Assembly (NCBI RefSeq): GCF_003056405.1
Contig: NZ_PYVZ01000004.1
Location: 248,001-312,000 of the forward strand
Direction: 5' to 3'
Length of the DNA: 64,000 nucleotides
Source of the DNA: Devosia indica
GTDB lineage: Bacteria; Pseudomonadota; Alphaproteobacteria; Rhizobiales; Devosiaceae
Shown: piece after piece, positions 34,119 to 42,628 of the stretch
Layout of the letters: each line of letters opens with the position of its first letter
Numbering within the stretch: position 1 is the first letter of the stretch
Position numbers and translations under genes: made by a program
The notes under the pieces: model-generated
Told to the model about the DNA's origin: nothing
Databases searched by the model: none
The model's input: the letters and a program-made list of their open reading frames with translations, nothing else

Positions 34119-35279
34119 ATGGACACTTCGACCTTGCTCCTGGTCGATATTGTTTTGCACCAGCGTAGTCTGCGCGGTGCAGCGCGGCATTCCGGACGTC
34201 CTGCATCGAGCATTGCTGCGGCCCTGGCGCGGTGCGAAAGCGCGCTGTCGACCAGTCTTTGCCAGCGGGCCGGCTCGGGACTTGTCTTTACGCTCGAGGC
34301 CAATCGTCTCGCACCATCGATCACCGAGGCGGCCCAAGTGGCGCGCCGCCTGTATGCCCCCGGGTCCGATCCTTTCTTATCCACCGTCAGACTGCAAGCG
34401 CTGGGACGATTTATCGAGGTGGCCGAGCGTGGGTCCATCCGGCAGGCGGCGCGGGCCTTGATGCTGGGGCAGCCACAATTGTCCAGGCAATTGGCCCATC
34501 TCGAAACCGCCCTCGGGCACACGCTGCTCGAGCGGGGAACGGGGGGGACAGAGTTGACCGCAACGGGCGTGCGGCTATTGGACGATTGCAGCCGGTTGCT
34601 CCAGCTCTGGGGTCAGATCTCGCGAACCTCCGAGGACCGGTTTCGCCGCGCCCAGGCCACCGTCAGGCTGGGCTCGATCATGCCGCTTGGCTATGAAAGC
34701 GAGATCGCCCGGCAATTGGCAAAGCTGACGGCGAGCTGGGCCATAACCCGCCCCAAGCAACCGCTGTTCATCAGTTCGACAACGGCAGAGGACCTCTTGC
34801 GGGGGCTCAAGAGTGGTGCCTTCGATGTGGTGCTGCTCGATACCGAGAGATTGCCCGAAGATCTTGAGGGCGCGCCCATTGTGGCGTCTGGCCTTGCCAT
34901 TGTGGGCGCCAAAGGCACGGACATCGCCGCAGCGCTGCGAGACCGGCCAATTGCTTTGCCCAGCCCGCGCAGCGGGTTGCGCCTGCGTATCGATCAGCTT
35001 CTGGACATGACCTTTAGCGACGCGGAACGGGACCGGCTGACCCTGCTCGAGATCGACTCCATTCCGGTCATCCTGAATCTGGTGCTGGAATACGGCTTTG
35101 TTTCTGTCCTGCCGAGGGCTTCTGTCGCTTCGATCCGCCCGGACTTGCACAGTATCTCTCTGCCTTCGACATTTGACATGCAATACTGGCTGTGCTGGCT
35201 CAAATCGGCGGGGCATTCGGCCGCTGGAATCGCCGTTCTTGATGCGATCGAGCGTGCAACCGTGCCAGCCCCCCACTGA
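34119..35279 (+). CDS. LysR-type regulator with two tandem HTH domains
   Basis: 386 residues, about 80 more than a normal LysR protein. The first 75 (LLLVDIVLHQRSLRGAARHS, then PASSIAAALARCESAL) resemble a degenerate LysR-type winged HTH. A second, canonical HTH follows at about 90-155 (RLQALGRFIEVAERGSIRQA, then AARALMLGQPQLSRQLAHLE). The remaining 220 or so form a LysR effector-binding domain (SIMPLGYESEIARQLAKL, FDVVLLDTERLPE). It is divergent from the lyase operon and most likely its pathway regulator, with the effector being ergothioneine or an intermediate. The frame is continuous, so the duplication is not a sequencing join. Confidence 0.85.
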   Translation: MDTSTLLLVDIVLHQRSLRGAARHSGRPASSIAAALARCESALSTSLCQRAGSGLVFTLEANRLAPSITEAAQVARRLYAPGSDPFLSTVRLQALGRFIEVAERGSIRQAARALMLGQPQLSRQLAHLETALGHTLLERGTGGTELTATGVRLLDDCSRLLQLWGQISRTSEDRFRRAQATVRLGSIMPLGYESEIARQLAKLTASWAITRPKQPLFISSTTAEDLLRGLKSGAFDVVLLDTERLPEDLEGAPIVASGLAIVGAKGTDIAAALRDRPIALPSPRSGLRLRIDQLLDMTFSDAERDRLTLLEIDSIPVILNLVLEYGFVSVLPRASVASIRPDLHSISLPSTFDMQYWLCWLKSAGHSAAGIAVLDAIERATVPAPH

Positions 35280-35319
35280 TTGTGCCCGTATGGGGCGCCA
35301 AGCAAGGAGACCGTGTGCC

Positions 35320-36705
35320 ATGACGAAGACCTTCGATGCGATCATCATTGGTGCAGGTCAGGCCGGCCCGCCCTTGGCAGCGCGCTTGACGGCGGCGGGC
35401 CAAACCGTTGCGCTGATCGAGCGCGAACAGGTTGGCGGCACCTGCGTCAATACGGGCTGCACCCCGACCAAGGCCTTGGTGGCCAGCGCAAAGATCGCGC
35501 ATTCGGTTGCCCATGCAAAAGAACACGGGATCAGTATCGGATCTAAACCCGAGGTTGATTTCAATGCCGTGATGCGCCGGGCCATGGCCATCAGCGAAAA
35601 GTCCCGCAGCGGCGTCGAAGGCTGGCTGGACGGCATGAGCGGGCTGACGCTGGTGCGCGGCCATGCGCGCTTTACCGGGCCCAAACGCATAAGCGTGGGC
35701 GGCGACAGCTATGAGGCGGATCAGATCTTTCTCAATGTCGGCGCCCGTGCCGCCATTCCTGACATGCCTGGCCTGGATCAGGTCGATGTGCTGACCAATT
35801 CGGACCTGTTCTGGCTGAAGGAGCGCCCCGATCATCTGGTCATTGTCGGCGGCAGCTATATCGGGCTCGAATTTGCGCAGATGTTCCGGCGCTTCGGGTC
35901 TGGTGTCACCATTGTCGAGCGCGGTCCGCATCTGGCAGGCAAGGAGGATCCGGAGGTCTCCGAGGCGATCCGCGACGTTCTGGAAGGAGAAGGTATTGCG
36001 GTGCGGACCAACGCCGAGTGCATCCATTTTGCGCGCTCGGAGACCGGGCCCTTGGTGGGGGTGGATTGCACCACCGGCGAACCCGAAATTGCCTGTTCCC
36101 ACATCCTGCTCGCGGTCGGCCGCCAGCCAAATACTGACGATCTGGGCATCGAGCAAACGGGGGTGGAATGCGACAAGCGCGGATATGTTCGGGTCAATGA
36201 CCGGCTGGAGACCAACATCCCAGGCATCTGGGCCCTGGGAGACTGTAACGGGAAAGGCGCCTTCACCCACACCTCGTATAATGACTTTGAAATTGTTGCG
36301 TCCAACCTGCTCGATGGCGGCGCCCGCAAGGTCTCGGACCGCATCATGAGCTATGGTCTTTACATTGATCCACCGCTGGGCCGCACCGGGCTGTCGGAAG
36401 CCGAGGCCCTCGCGACGGGCCACAAGGTCCTGATCGGCAAACGCCCGATGACCCGGGTGGGCCGCGCCGTCGAGAAAGGTGAAACGCAGGGGCTGATGAA
36501 GATTGTCGTCGACGCAGAAACCCGCGCAATCCTTGGCGGCGCAATATTCGGGCCGGGGGGAGATGAGGCGATCCATTCCATTCTGGACATGATCCAGATG
36601 GGGGCGACGGTCGATGCACTGACCAACACAATGCACATCCATCCAACGGTCGGTGAGCTGATCCCGACCATTTCAGGCGAACTCATACCCGCCGAAGGTC
36701 CATAG
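35320..36705 (+). CDS. Flavoprotein pyridine-nucleotide disulfide oxidoreductase (mercuric-reductase-like)
   Basis: 461 residues counted from ATG 35320 with AGGAG ahead of it; the frame is open to 35098 inside lysR. It has the FAD motif AIIIGAGQAGPPLAARL and the redox-active CxxxxC in GGTCVNTGCTPTKAL. An NAD(P)-binding motif VGGSYIGLEFAQMF, the second FAD region IWALGDCNGKGAFTHTSY and the C-terminal His-Glu pair in HIHPTVGEL are also present. All catalytic parts of a disulfide reductase are there. No N-terminal heavy-metal domain or C-terminal Cys pair of true MerA is seen. It lies just after lysR, on the same strand. A role in reducing ergothioneine disulfide or in sulfur handling is a guess from context. 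Confidence 0.82.
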   Translation: MTKTFDAIIIGAGQAGPPLAARLTAAGQTVALIEREQVGGTCVNTGCTPTKALVASAKIAHSVAHAKEHGISIGSKPEVDFNAVMRRAMAISEKSRSGVEGWLDGMSGLTLVRGHARFTGPKRISVGGDSYEADQIFLNVGARAAIPDMPGLDQVDVLTNSDLFWLKERPDHLVIVGGSYIGLEFAQMFRRFGSGVTIVERGPHLAGKEDPEVSEAIRDVLEGEGIAVRTNAECIHFARSETGPLVGVDCTTGEPEIACSHILLAVGRQPNTDDLGIEQTGVECDKRGYVRVNDRLETNIPGIWALGDCNGKGAFTHTSYNDFEIVASNLLDGGARKVSDRIMSYGLYIDPPLGRTGLSEAEALATGHKVLIGKRPMTRVGRAVEKGETQGLMKIVVDAETRAILGGAIFGPGGDEAIHSILDMIQMGATVDALTNTMHIHPTVGELIPTISGELIPAEGP

Positions 36706-36740
36706 GCGAGTTTTCGGAAAATTGCCTGATCCAGTCGGCG

Positions 36741-37247
36741 CTACGGACTCGGCGGGTCGCTCGTCAGAACTTGCAGGACAAGGTCCAGCGCCGCGTCGAC
36801 GGTGGCTTTCCTGATGCCGTCGCGGCCGAGATCGCCGAAGCGGTGTTCGATGACGACGGTGGCCAGTTCGGACGAGACGGCGACATAGACGAGGCCCACG
36901 GGTTTTTTCTCGGTGCCGCCATCGGGACCGGCAATGCCCGTCGCGGCGACGGCAAAATCGACTCGGGCGGTGTTGCGGGCGCCATCGGCCATGGCGCGGG
37001 CCACCTGATTGCTGACGGCGCCATAGTCCCCGATGAGGCGCGGCTGCACCTGGATCATGCGCGACTTGGCCGAATTGGCATAGGTGATGTAGCCGCCATA
37101 GATGGCCGCGGAGGCGCCAGGAATATCGGTAAGGGCCGAAGCGATCATGCCGCCGGTGCAGCTTTCAGCGGTGACCAGGGTCTGGTTGCGCTCGGCGAGG
37201 AGATCGATGATCTGCTGGCCCGCAGGGGGTTTAGCCTTGGCTGCCAT
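36741..37247 (-). CDS. pncC: CinA C-terminal-domain protein, nicotinamide-nucleotide amidohydrolase
   Basis: 168 residues, only the C-terminal CinA domain: LVTAESCTGGMIASALTDIPG (catalytic Ser region), AVSNQVARAMADGARNTARV and AVAATGIAGPDGGTEKKPVG. Stand-alone proteins of this kind deamidate NMN to nicotinate mononucleotide in NAD recycling. The start (37247) abuts the ispDF stop at 37248 and both are on the minus strand, so they are co-transcribed. In other rhizobial genomes this gene follows the coq10-like gene. Here about 13.7 kb of catabolic genes separates them. Confidence 0.9.
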   Translation of the reverse strand: MAAKAKPPAGQQIIDLLAERNQTLVTAESCTGGMIASALTDIPGASAAIYGGYITYANSAKSRMIQVQPRLIGDYGAVSNQVARAMADGARNTARVDFAVAATGIAGPDGGTEKKPVGLVYVAVSSELATVVIEHRFGDLGRDGIRKATVDAALDLVLQVLTSDPPSP

Positions 37248-38438
37248 TCAATCCACCCTTGGCAATTCAATACTGGCACTGGCCATGGACACGATACCCT
37301 CCTCCCGCCCGATAAAGCCGAGCTTTTCGTTTGTCGTCGCCTTGACTGCCACGCGATCCGCCGAGATGCCGAGCGTTTCGGCGATCACGGCGCACATGGC
37401 GGGGACGTGAGCGGCAATCCTCGGCGCTTCGGCGACAATTGTCACGTCCAGATTGACGATGCGCCCTTTGCGGCGCGCTACCAGCGCACCGGCATGGGCG
37501 AGGAACAGGGTGGAGGCTGCGCCTTTCCACTGCGGGTCGCTGGGCGGGAAATGGGTGCCGATATCGCCTTCGCCAATGGCGCCGAGAATGGCGTCGGTGA
37601 GGGCGTGGAGCGCAACATCGGCGTCCGAATGGCCTTCAAGCTTAGCCTTGTGGGGAATTCTTACACCGCACAGCCAGACCGCGTCGCCGGGCGCAAAGGG
37701 ATGAACATCGTACCCGGTGCCGATGCGGGTTTCGGTGCCGAGATCGGTCATGATGATACGCTCCGCGCGTGAAAAATCTTCGGGATGGGTGATCTTGATG
37801 TTGTTGCGCTCGCCTTCGACCATGGCGACGCTGAGGCCGGCCCATTCGGCGATTTCCGCATCGTCGGTGAAGTCGCGACGGACCGTTTCGGCCCGCATAT
37901 GGGCAGAAAAGATCTGGCCGAAGCGAAAGCCCTGCGGGGTCTGGGCGGCAAAGAGCTGGCGGCGGTCTTCGGTGGCGGCGACAAGAGTGCCATCGGACGA
38001 GCGCTTGATGGTGTCGGTGACGGGCAGGGAGGGCAGGGCCCCGTCATTTTGGCGCAGAGCGGCAATGACACGCCCAATGAGGGCGGGGGTGGCAAAGGGA
38101 CGTGCGGCGTCCTGAATCAGCACCAGATCGGGGCGCAGCGGCGCCAGGGCTTTCAAACCAGCGAGGACGGAGCCCTGCCTGGTGAGGGCGCCATGGACCG
38201 GCGGCAGCAGGCGGGCGTCATCGAGGGCCAATTGGTCATATCTTGCTGCGTGGTCCGGGTGAATGACGGGGACGATCCGGGTGACCGCGTCGGTGGCGAG
38301 GAATGCCTTGATGGTGCGGGACAGCACCGGTTCGCCGGCCAGCAGACGGTATTGCTTGGGATCCGGGTTGCCGTCGGTTCCGGCGCGTTCGCCTTTTCCG
38401 GCGGCAACAATAATGACGGCTATGGATTTCGGACGCAT
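37248..38438 (-). CDS. ispDF: Bifunctional IspD/IspF of the MEP isoprenoid pathway
   Basis: About 396 residues counted from ATG 38438; the frame is open to 38711 but the extension is not family-like. The N-terminal half is IspD, the CDP-methylerythritol synthase (AVIIVAAGKGERAGTDGNPD nucleotide loop, LIQDAARPFATP, TPQGFRFGQI). The C-terminal 160 residues are IspF, the 2,4-cyclodiphosphate synthase (GTGYDVHPFAPGDAVWLCGV, GHSDADVALHALTDAILGA, NEKLGFIGREEGI). Fusion of the two steps is common in Alphaproteobacteria. It is divergent from dusB. Confidence 0.95.
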   Translation of the reverse strand: MRPKSIAVIIVAAGKGERAGTDGNPDPKQYRLLAGEPVLSRTIKAFLATDAVTRIVPVIHPDHAARYDQLALDDARLLPPVHGALTRQGSVLAGLKALAPLRPDLVLIQDAARPFATPALIGRVIAALRQNDGALPSLPVTDTIKRSSDGTLVAATEDRRQLFAAQTPQGFRFGQIFSAHMRAETVRRDFTDDAEIAEWAGLSVAMVEGERNNIKITHPEDFSRAERIIMTDLGTETRIGTGYDVHPFAPGDAVWLCGVRIPHKAKLEGHSDADVALHALTDAILGAIGEGDIGTHFPPSDPQWKGAASTLFLAHAGALVARRKGRIVNLDVTIVAEAPRIAAHVPAMCAVIAETLGISADRVAVKATTNEKLGFIGREEGIVSMASASIELPRVD

Positions 38439-38617
38439 GGGGATATAGGCACTGGGCAATGGAACCGTCTGTTCCAAAGGGTCTAGCTGCCCCTCTGCCA
38501 TGCGGCAAGAGCAGGGCTGGTTTACCCTGTTGCGACAGTGAGAAGCGGTTGCGTGGTGTTCGAAATTGACTATTGTGCGGGCACCATTGCCAAATTGAAC
38601 AATTCTGGGGCAATTCC

Positions 38618-39619
38618 TTGACCGACACTGCCTGCGCATTGAGCATTGGTGGGCATGCCATCCGTAATCGCGCCTTTCTGGCGCCGATGGCGGGCATAAC
38701 CGATCGGCCATTTCGCGAGATTGCTGAGCGCTTTGGCGCCGGCCTTGTGGTCTCGGAAATGGTGGCCAGCGCGGCCCTAAGCACGGGCCATGGCGGCATG
38801 GTGCGCAAGCTGACGCGGGCCGGCACGCTGCCGCATGTGGTGCAACTGGCCGGTTGCGAGGCGGAATGGATGGCCGAGGGCGCGCGCATTGCCGAGGGCG
38901 CGGGCGCGGACATTATCGACATCAATTTCGGCTGCCCCGCCAAGCGGGTGACCAATGGCTATGCCGGATCGGCGCTGATGCGGGTGCCCGACCAGGCGCT
39001 GGGGATTGTCGAGGCGGTCGCGGGCGCGACGACGCGTCCGGTGACGGTCAAGATGCGGCTGGGCTGGGATGATGAAAGTCTCAACGCCGCGCAGATTGCG
39101 CAATTGGCGGTTAGCGCCGGGGCGCAGATGATTACCGTGCATGGCCGGACGCGGCAGCAATTCTACAAGGGCCAGGCGCGCTGGGGGCTGGTGCGCGATG
39201 TGGTCAAGGCTGTCGATGTGCCGGTGGTGGTCAATGGCGACATTGTGGATACCGCGAGCGCGCGGCAGGCGCTGGCCGAATCCGGGGCCGCGGCCGTCAT
39301 GCTAGGGCGCGGGGCGCAGGGGCAACCCTGGCGGGTTGGCCAGATCGGTGCAGCGCTTGCCGGGCAAGAGGCCGAGGCGCCTCCGGAGGGCGCTGAGCTC
39401 GTGGCGCTGATCCAACAGCATTATGAAGACATGCTGGTTGACTACGGCGTCGAGGTCGGGTTGCGGGCCGCGCGCAAGCATCTGGGTTGGTATGCCGACG
39501 CGGCCGGGCTGGCGCTGGACAAGCCGACGCGGACGCAATTGCTGGACAATGAGGACACCAAAGCGGTGCTGTCGCTGATTGATACCCTGTTTTCAGGGGA
39601 ATGGAGGGCGGCCGCATGA
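38618..39619 (+). CDS. dusB: tRNA-dihydrouridine synthase B
   Basis: About 333 residues. FMN-dependent reduction of uridines in tRNA. Family motifs are FLAPMAGITDRPFREIAERF, DINFGCPAKRVTNGYAGSAL (catalytic Cys), MITVHGRTRQQFY and VVVNGDIVDTASA. I place the start at TTG 38618 (SLTDTACALSIGG context) after a GGGG run. The frame is open from another TTG at 38573, so the exact start is uncertain. The ntrB start overlaps its end, giving the classic dusB(nifR3)-ntrB-ntrC operon. Confidence 0.93.
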   Translation: MTDTACALSIGGHAIRNRAFLAPMAGITDRPFREIAERFGAGLVVSEMVASAALSTGHGGMVRKLTRAGTLPHVVQLAGCEAEWMAEGARIAEGAGADIIDINFGCPAKRVTNGYAGSALMRVPDQALGIVEAVAGATTRPVTVKMRLGWDDESLNAAQIAQLAVSAGAQMITVHGRTRQQFYKGQARWGLVRDVVKAVDVPVVVNGDIVDTASARQALAESGAAAVMLGRGAQGQPWRVGQIGAALAGQEAEAPPEGAELVALIQQHYEDMLVDYGVEVGLRAARKHLGWYADAAGLALDKPTRTQLLDNEDTKAVLSLIDTLFSGEWRAAA

Positions 39620-40755
39620 GCAGTGCTGTCGTGATGGATCTCGATTCCGTGCCGGCGCGCGCCGTGCTGCAGGCGCTGCCGCAGCCCGTGATGGTGCTCG
39701 ACGAGGCGCGGCGCATCCAGTTCGTCAATTATGCCGCCGAGGCGTTTTTCGGCGCATCGCTGAGCGTGCTGACCCGGCAGAGCCTGGACGATCTGATCGC
39801 CTTTGGATCACCAATCATCTCGCTGGTCGAGACGGTGGTGCAGCGGCGTGCGCCAATGACCGAATATCGGGTTCGGGTGGGGTCGTCGCGCTTTGGCGAT
39901 GAGCGTATTGCCGATGTTTTCGCCAGCCCGATCTCGGACACGGATGGGCGGGTGGCGGTGCTGATCCAGGAACGCACCATGGCCGACAAGATCGACCGGC
40001 AGATGGTGTCGCGCGGGGCTGCGCGCTCGGTGACGGGGCTGGCGTCCATGCTGGCCCATGAAATCAAGAACCCGTTGTCCGGCATTCGCGGCGCGGCCCA
40101 ATTGCTGGAGCAATCGGTGCCGAGCGACGAGGTGCCGCTGGCGCGGCTGATTCGCGAAGAGACCGACCGGATCGTGGGGCTAATCGACCGGGTGGAAGTG
40201 TTTGGCGATGAGCGCCCCATGGAGCGCGAGCCAATCAATATTCACGTGGTGCTCGACCGGGTGAAGCTGTTGGCACGCAATGGCGTGGCGCGGGGCATCA
40301 CCTTCTATGAAGAATATGACCCCTCGCTGCCGCCGGTATTCGGCAATCGCGACCAGCTTATCCAGATCTTTCTGAATTTAATTAAGAACGCCTCGGAAGC
40401 GCTTGAAAGAACACAGAAACCCGAGATCAGGATTTCGACGGCTTTCCGTCCGGGCATCCGCATCAGCGTGGCCGGCGTGGCGGAGCGCATTTCGCTGCCG
40501 CTCGAAATCGTCATTGAAGATAACGGACCGGGCGTGCCGCCCGATATCCTGCCGTTCCTGTTCGATCCATTCGTGACCACCAAGACCAATGGGTCCGGCC
40601 TGGGGCTGGCGCTGGTGGCCAAGATCGTGGGGGATCATGGCGGGGTGATCGATTGCGACAGCCGCCCTGGCCGCACCCGTTTCCGCATCCTGCTGCCGGT
40701 GGCCAGTGGTGCCTTCCAGAATTCCGCCGATGTCGAAGAGGGTTCGCCCGCATGA
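39616..40755 (+). CDS. ntrB: Nitrogen regulation sensor kinase NtrB
   Basis: 379 residues from ATG 39616, preceded by GGAGG (39602-39606); an in-frame ATG at 39601 is the alternative. It has an N-terminal PAS domain ([20 protein letters not shown]), the dimerisation/phosphoacceptor helix [20 protein letters not shown] with the phosphorylated His, and an HATPase domain with N box [12 protein letters not shown] and G boxes IEDNGPGVP and GSGLGLALV. No membrane segment, so it is a soluble kinase that (de)phosphorylates NtrC under PII control. It overlaps dusB and ntrC at its two ends. Confidence 0.95.
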   Translation: MSSAVVMDLDSVPARAVLQALPQPVMVLDEARRIQFVNYAAEAFFGASLSVLTRQSLDDLIAFGSPIISLVETVVQRRAPMTEYRVRVGSSRFGDERIADVFASPISDTDGRVAVLIQERTMADKIDRQMVSRGAARSVTGLASMLAHEIKNPLSGIRGAAQLLEQSVPSDEVPLARLIREETDRIVGLIDRVEVFGDERPMEREPINIHVVLDRVKLLARNGVARGITFYEEYDPSLPPVFGNRDQLIQIFLNLIKNASEALERTQKPEIRISTAFRPGIRISVAGVAERISLPLEIVIEDNGPGVPPDILPFLFDPFVTTKTNGSGLGLALVAKIVGDHGGVIDCDSRPGRTRFRILLPVASGAFQNSADVEEGSPA

Positions 40756-42200
40756 GCCATGTCGTTCTGCTTGCCGATGACGATGCCGCAATCCGCATGG
40801 TGCTCAACCAGGCGCTGACACGCGCCGGCTACGAGGTGCGGCCGACGGGCAATATCTCGACCATGTGGAACTGGGTGAGCCGCGGGGAAGGGGACATCCT
40901 GATAACCGATGTGGCCATGCCCGATGGCAATGCCTTCGAGGTGATGCCCAAGATCAAGAAGCTTCGGCCAGAGCTGCCGATGATTGTTATGAGCGCGCAA
41001 AACACGTTCATGACGGCTATTCGCGCCTCGGAAGTGGGGGCATATGAGTATCTTCCCAAGCCCTTCGACATTACCGAAGTGCTTTCGGTGGTGGCGCGGG
41101 CCCTGGCAGATGCCAAGAAGCCAACCAATGCCGAACGCAAGGCCGAGGAGCCCAGCGAGACCATGCCGCTGGTCGGGCGTTCGACGGCGATGCAGGACAT
41201 TTATCGCGCCCTGGCGCGATTGATGCAGACCGACCTGACGGTGATGATCACTGGCGAAAGCGGTACCGGCAAGGAGTTGGTCGCTCGGGCGCTGCACGAT
41301 TTCGGCAAGCGGCGGAACGGCCCGTTCGTCGCCATTAACATGGCCGCCATTCCGCGAGACTTGATCGAGGCAGAGCTGTTCGGGCACGAAAAGGGGGCCT
41401 TTACCGGCGCCAATACCCGCTCGTCCGGCCGGTTCGAACAGGCTGAGGGTGGCACGCTGTTCCTTGATGAAATCGGCGACATGCCCATGGATGCGCAAAC
41501 CCGTCTGCTGCGTGTGCTGCAGGAGGGCGAGTACACGATGGTGGGTGGCCGCAATGCCATCAAGACCAATGTGCGCATCGTCGCCGCCACGCATCGCGAC
41601 CTGAGCCAGATGATCCGGCAGGGCCTGTTCCGCGAGGACCTCTATTACCGCCTCAATGTGGTGCCGATCCGGCTGCCGCCGCTGCGCGAGCGGATCGACG
41701 ATATCACAGACCTGGTGCAGCATTTCCTGCGGCTGGCACAGCGCGAGGGCGAGCCGTCGAAATCCATCTCGCCCGAAGCCATCCGGCTGATGCAGAACTA
41801 CAATTGGCCGGGCAATATCCGCGAGCTGGAAAACCTGGTGCGGCGTCTGTCGGCGCTTTATGTGGACGAGCAGATCTCCGCCGAAATCGTGCAGAACGAG
41901 CTCAATATCGTCGACCGTCCCGCCGGCAACTCGGCCTCTGGACCGGTGGATATTTCCATGGCTGTTGAAACCCATGTGGGGCAATTGCTGCGCGAGCATG
42001 AGCCGAACTTGCCGCCGGCGGGCATGTATCAGCGGGTGATTGACAAGGTTGAGGCGCCGCTGATTGCCATGGCGCTTAATGCCTGTGGCGGCAACCAGAT
42101 CAAGGCGGCGGACCTGCTGGGGCTGAACCGCAACACATTGCGCAAGAAGATCCGGACGCACAGCATCGAGATCGTCAAGCATAGCAGCCGTCGGGGTTAG
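40752..42200 (+). CDS. ntrC: Nitrogen regulation response regulator NtrC
   Basis: 482 residues. The receiver domain has the phospho-Asp in [17 protein letters not shown]. The sigma-54 AAA+ domain has Walker [15 protein letters not shown], the sigma-54-contacting GAFTGA loop in [15 protein letters not shown] and an intact Walker [14 protein letters not shown]. The Fis-type HTH is at the C-terminus ([20 protein letters not shown]). ATG at 40752 overlaps the ntrB stop (ATGA). It activates sigma-54 promoters of nitrogen-scavenging genes. Its intact ATPase contrasts with the altered one in NtrX downstream. Confidence 0.96.
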   Translation: MSHVVLLADDDAAIRMVLNQALTRAGYEVRPTGNISTMWNWVSRGEGDILITDVAMPDGNAFEVMPKIKKLRPELPMIVMSAQNTFMTAIRASEVGAYEYLPKPFDITEVLSVVARALADAKKPTNAERKAEEPSETMPLVGRSTAMQDIYRALARLMQTDLTVMITGESGTGKELVARALHDFGKRRNGPFVAINMAAIPRDLIEAELFGHEKGAFTGANTRSSGRFEQAEGGTLFLDEIGDMPMDAQTRLLRVLQEGEYTMVGGRNAIKTNVRIVAATHRDLSQMIRQGLFREDLYYRLNVVPIRLPPLRERIDDITDLVQHFLRLAQREGEPSKSISPEAIRLMQNYNWPGNIRELENLVRRLSALYVDEQISAEIVQNELNIVDRPAGNSASGPVDISMAVETHVGQLLREHEPNLPPAGMYQRVIDKVEAPLIAMALNACGGNQIKAADLLGLNRNTLRKKIRTHSIEIVKHSSRRG

Positions 42201-42628
42201 GGGCCGCGCGAGCTCGGCCTTTGCCGTCTTCTTGTTTTCGCGGCACCACTTGCGCCGCTCGTCCTGTCGGGCACACCGCGATATCTCTGGGCCTAGGCTA
42301 AGGAAAACGGCGCACTGACCAGCGTCGTCAATTGAGCCTGTGGTTCATGGCGCTGGTCCACGGTGTTCGTGCCCTGCGAGCAGCCTTTCGAGCATAGCTC
42401 TCAAGGCCTTCTCTGTTTTCGCAGCGCCACCGGCGCTGCTCGTCCTGTCGGACACACCTCGTAGTCTTCGGGCCTCCATCGCGGAAAACGGTCCACCGGA
42501 CCGTCTTCTCATCGCGATGGAGTGTCACATTTTGGCAACAATTGTCTTGAAGGGTCGGGTGAATTGGGTCAGGCTTCGCTTTCCCTCTGGTTTTGCACAT
42601 AGATGGTGGCTCGCGACGTGCCGCCAAT
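42201..42628. repeat. ntrC-ntrY intergenic region with two copies of a ~100-bp imperfect repeat
   Basis: No gene is supported in this 428-base gap. Two direct copies of a sequence lie at about 42221-42332 and 42396-42510. Both contain GCTCGTCCTGTCGG (42257-42270; 42438-42451) and, exactly 45 bases later, GGAAAACGG (42302-42310; 42483-42491). They also share GTTTTCGC before and a GGCCT-containing segment between. The spacing conservation with internal divergence suggests an intergenic repeat family rather than chance. A degenerate, inverted relative may lie near 54285-54345. The ntrY promoter must be in the remaining 120 bases. Confidence 0.65.

Noticed and set aside
37248-38711. N-terminal extension of IspDF to 38711
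   Set aside because: The extra 91 residues are Cys/Arg-rich, overlap the divergent dusB start region and are not family-like. ATG 38438 gives the expected IspD N-terminus.
40635-42182. 515-codon minus-strand frame over ntrC
   Set aside because: Mirror frame of ntrC, whose receiver, AAA+ and Fis domains are all intact on the plus strand.
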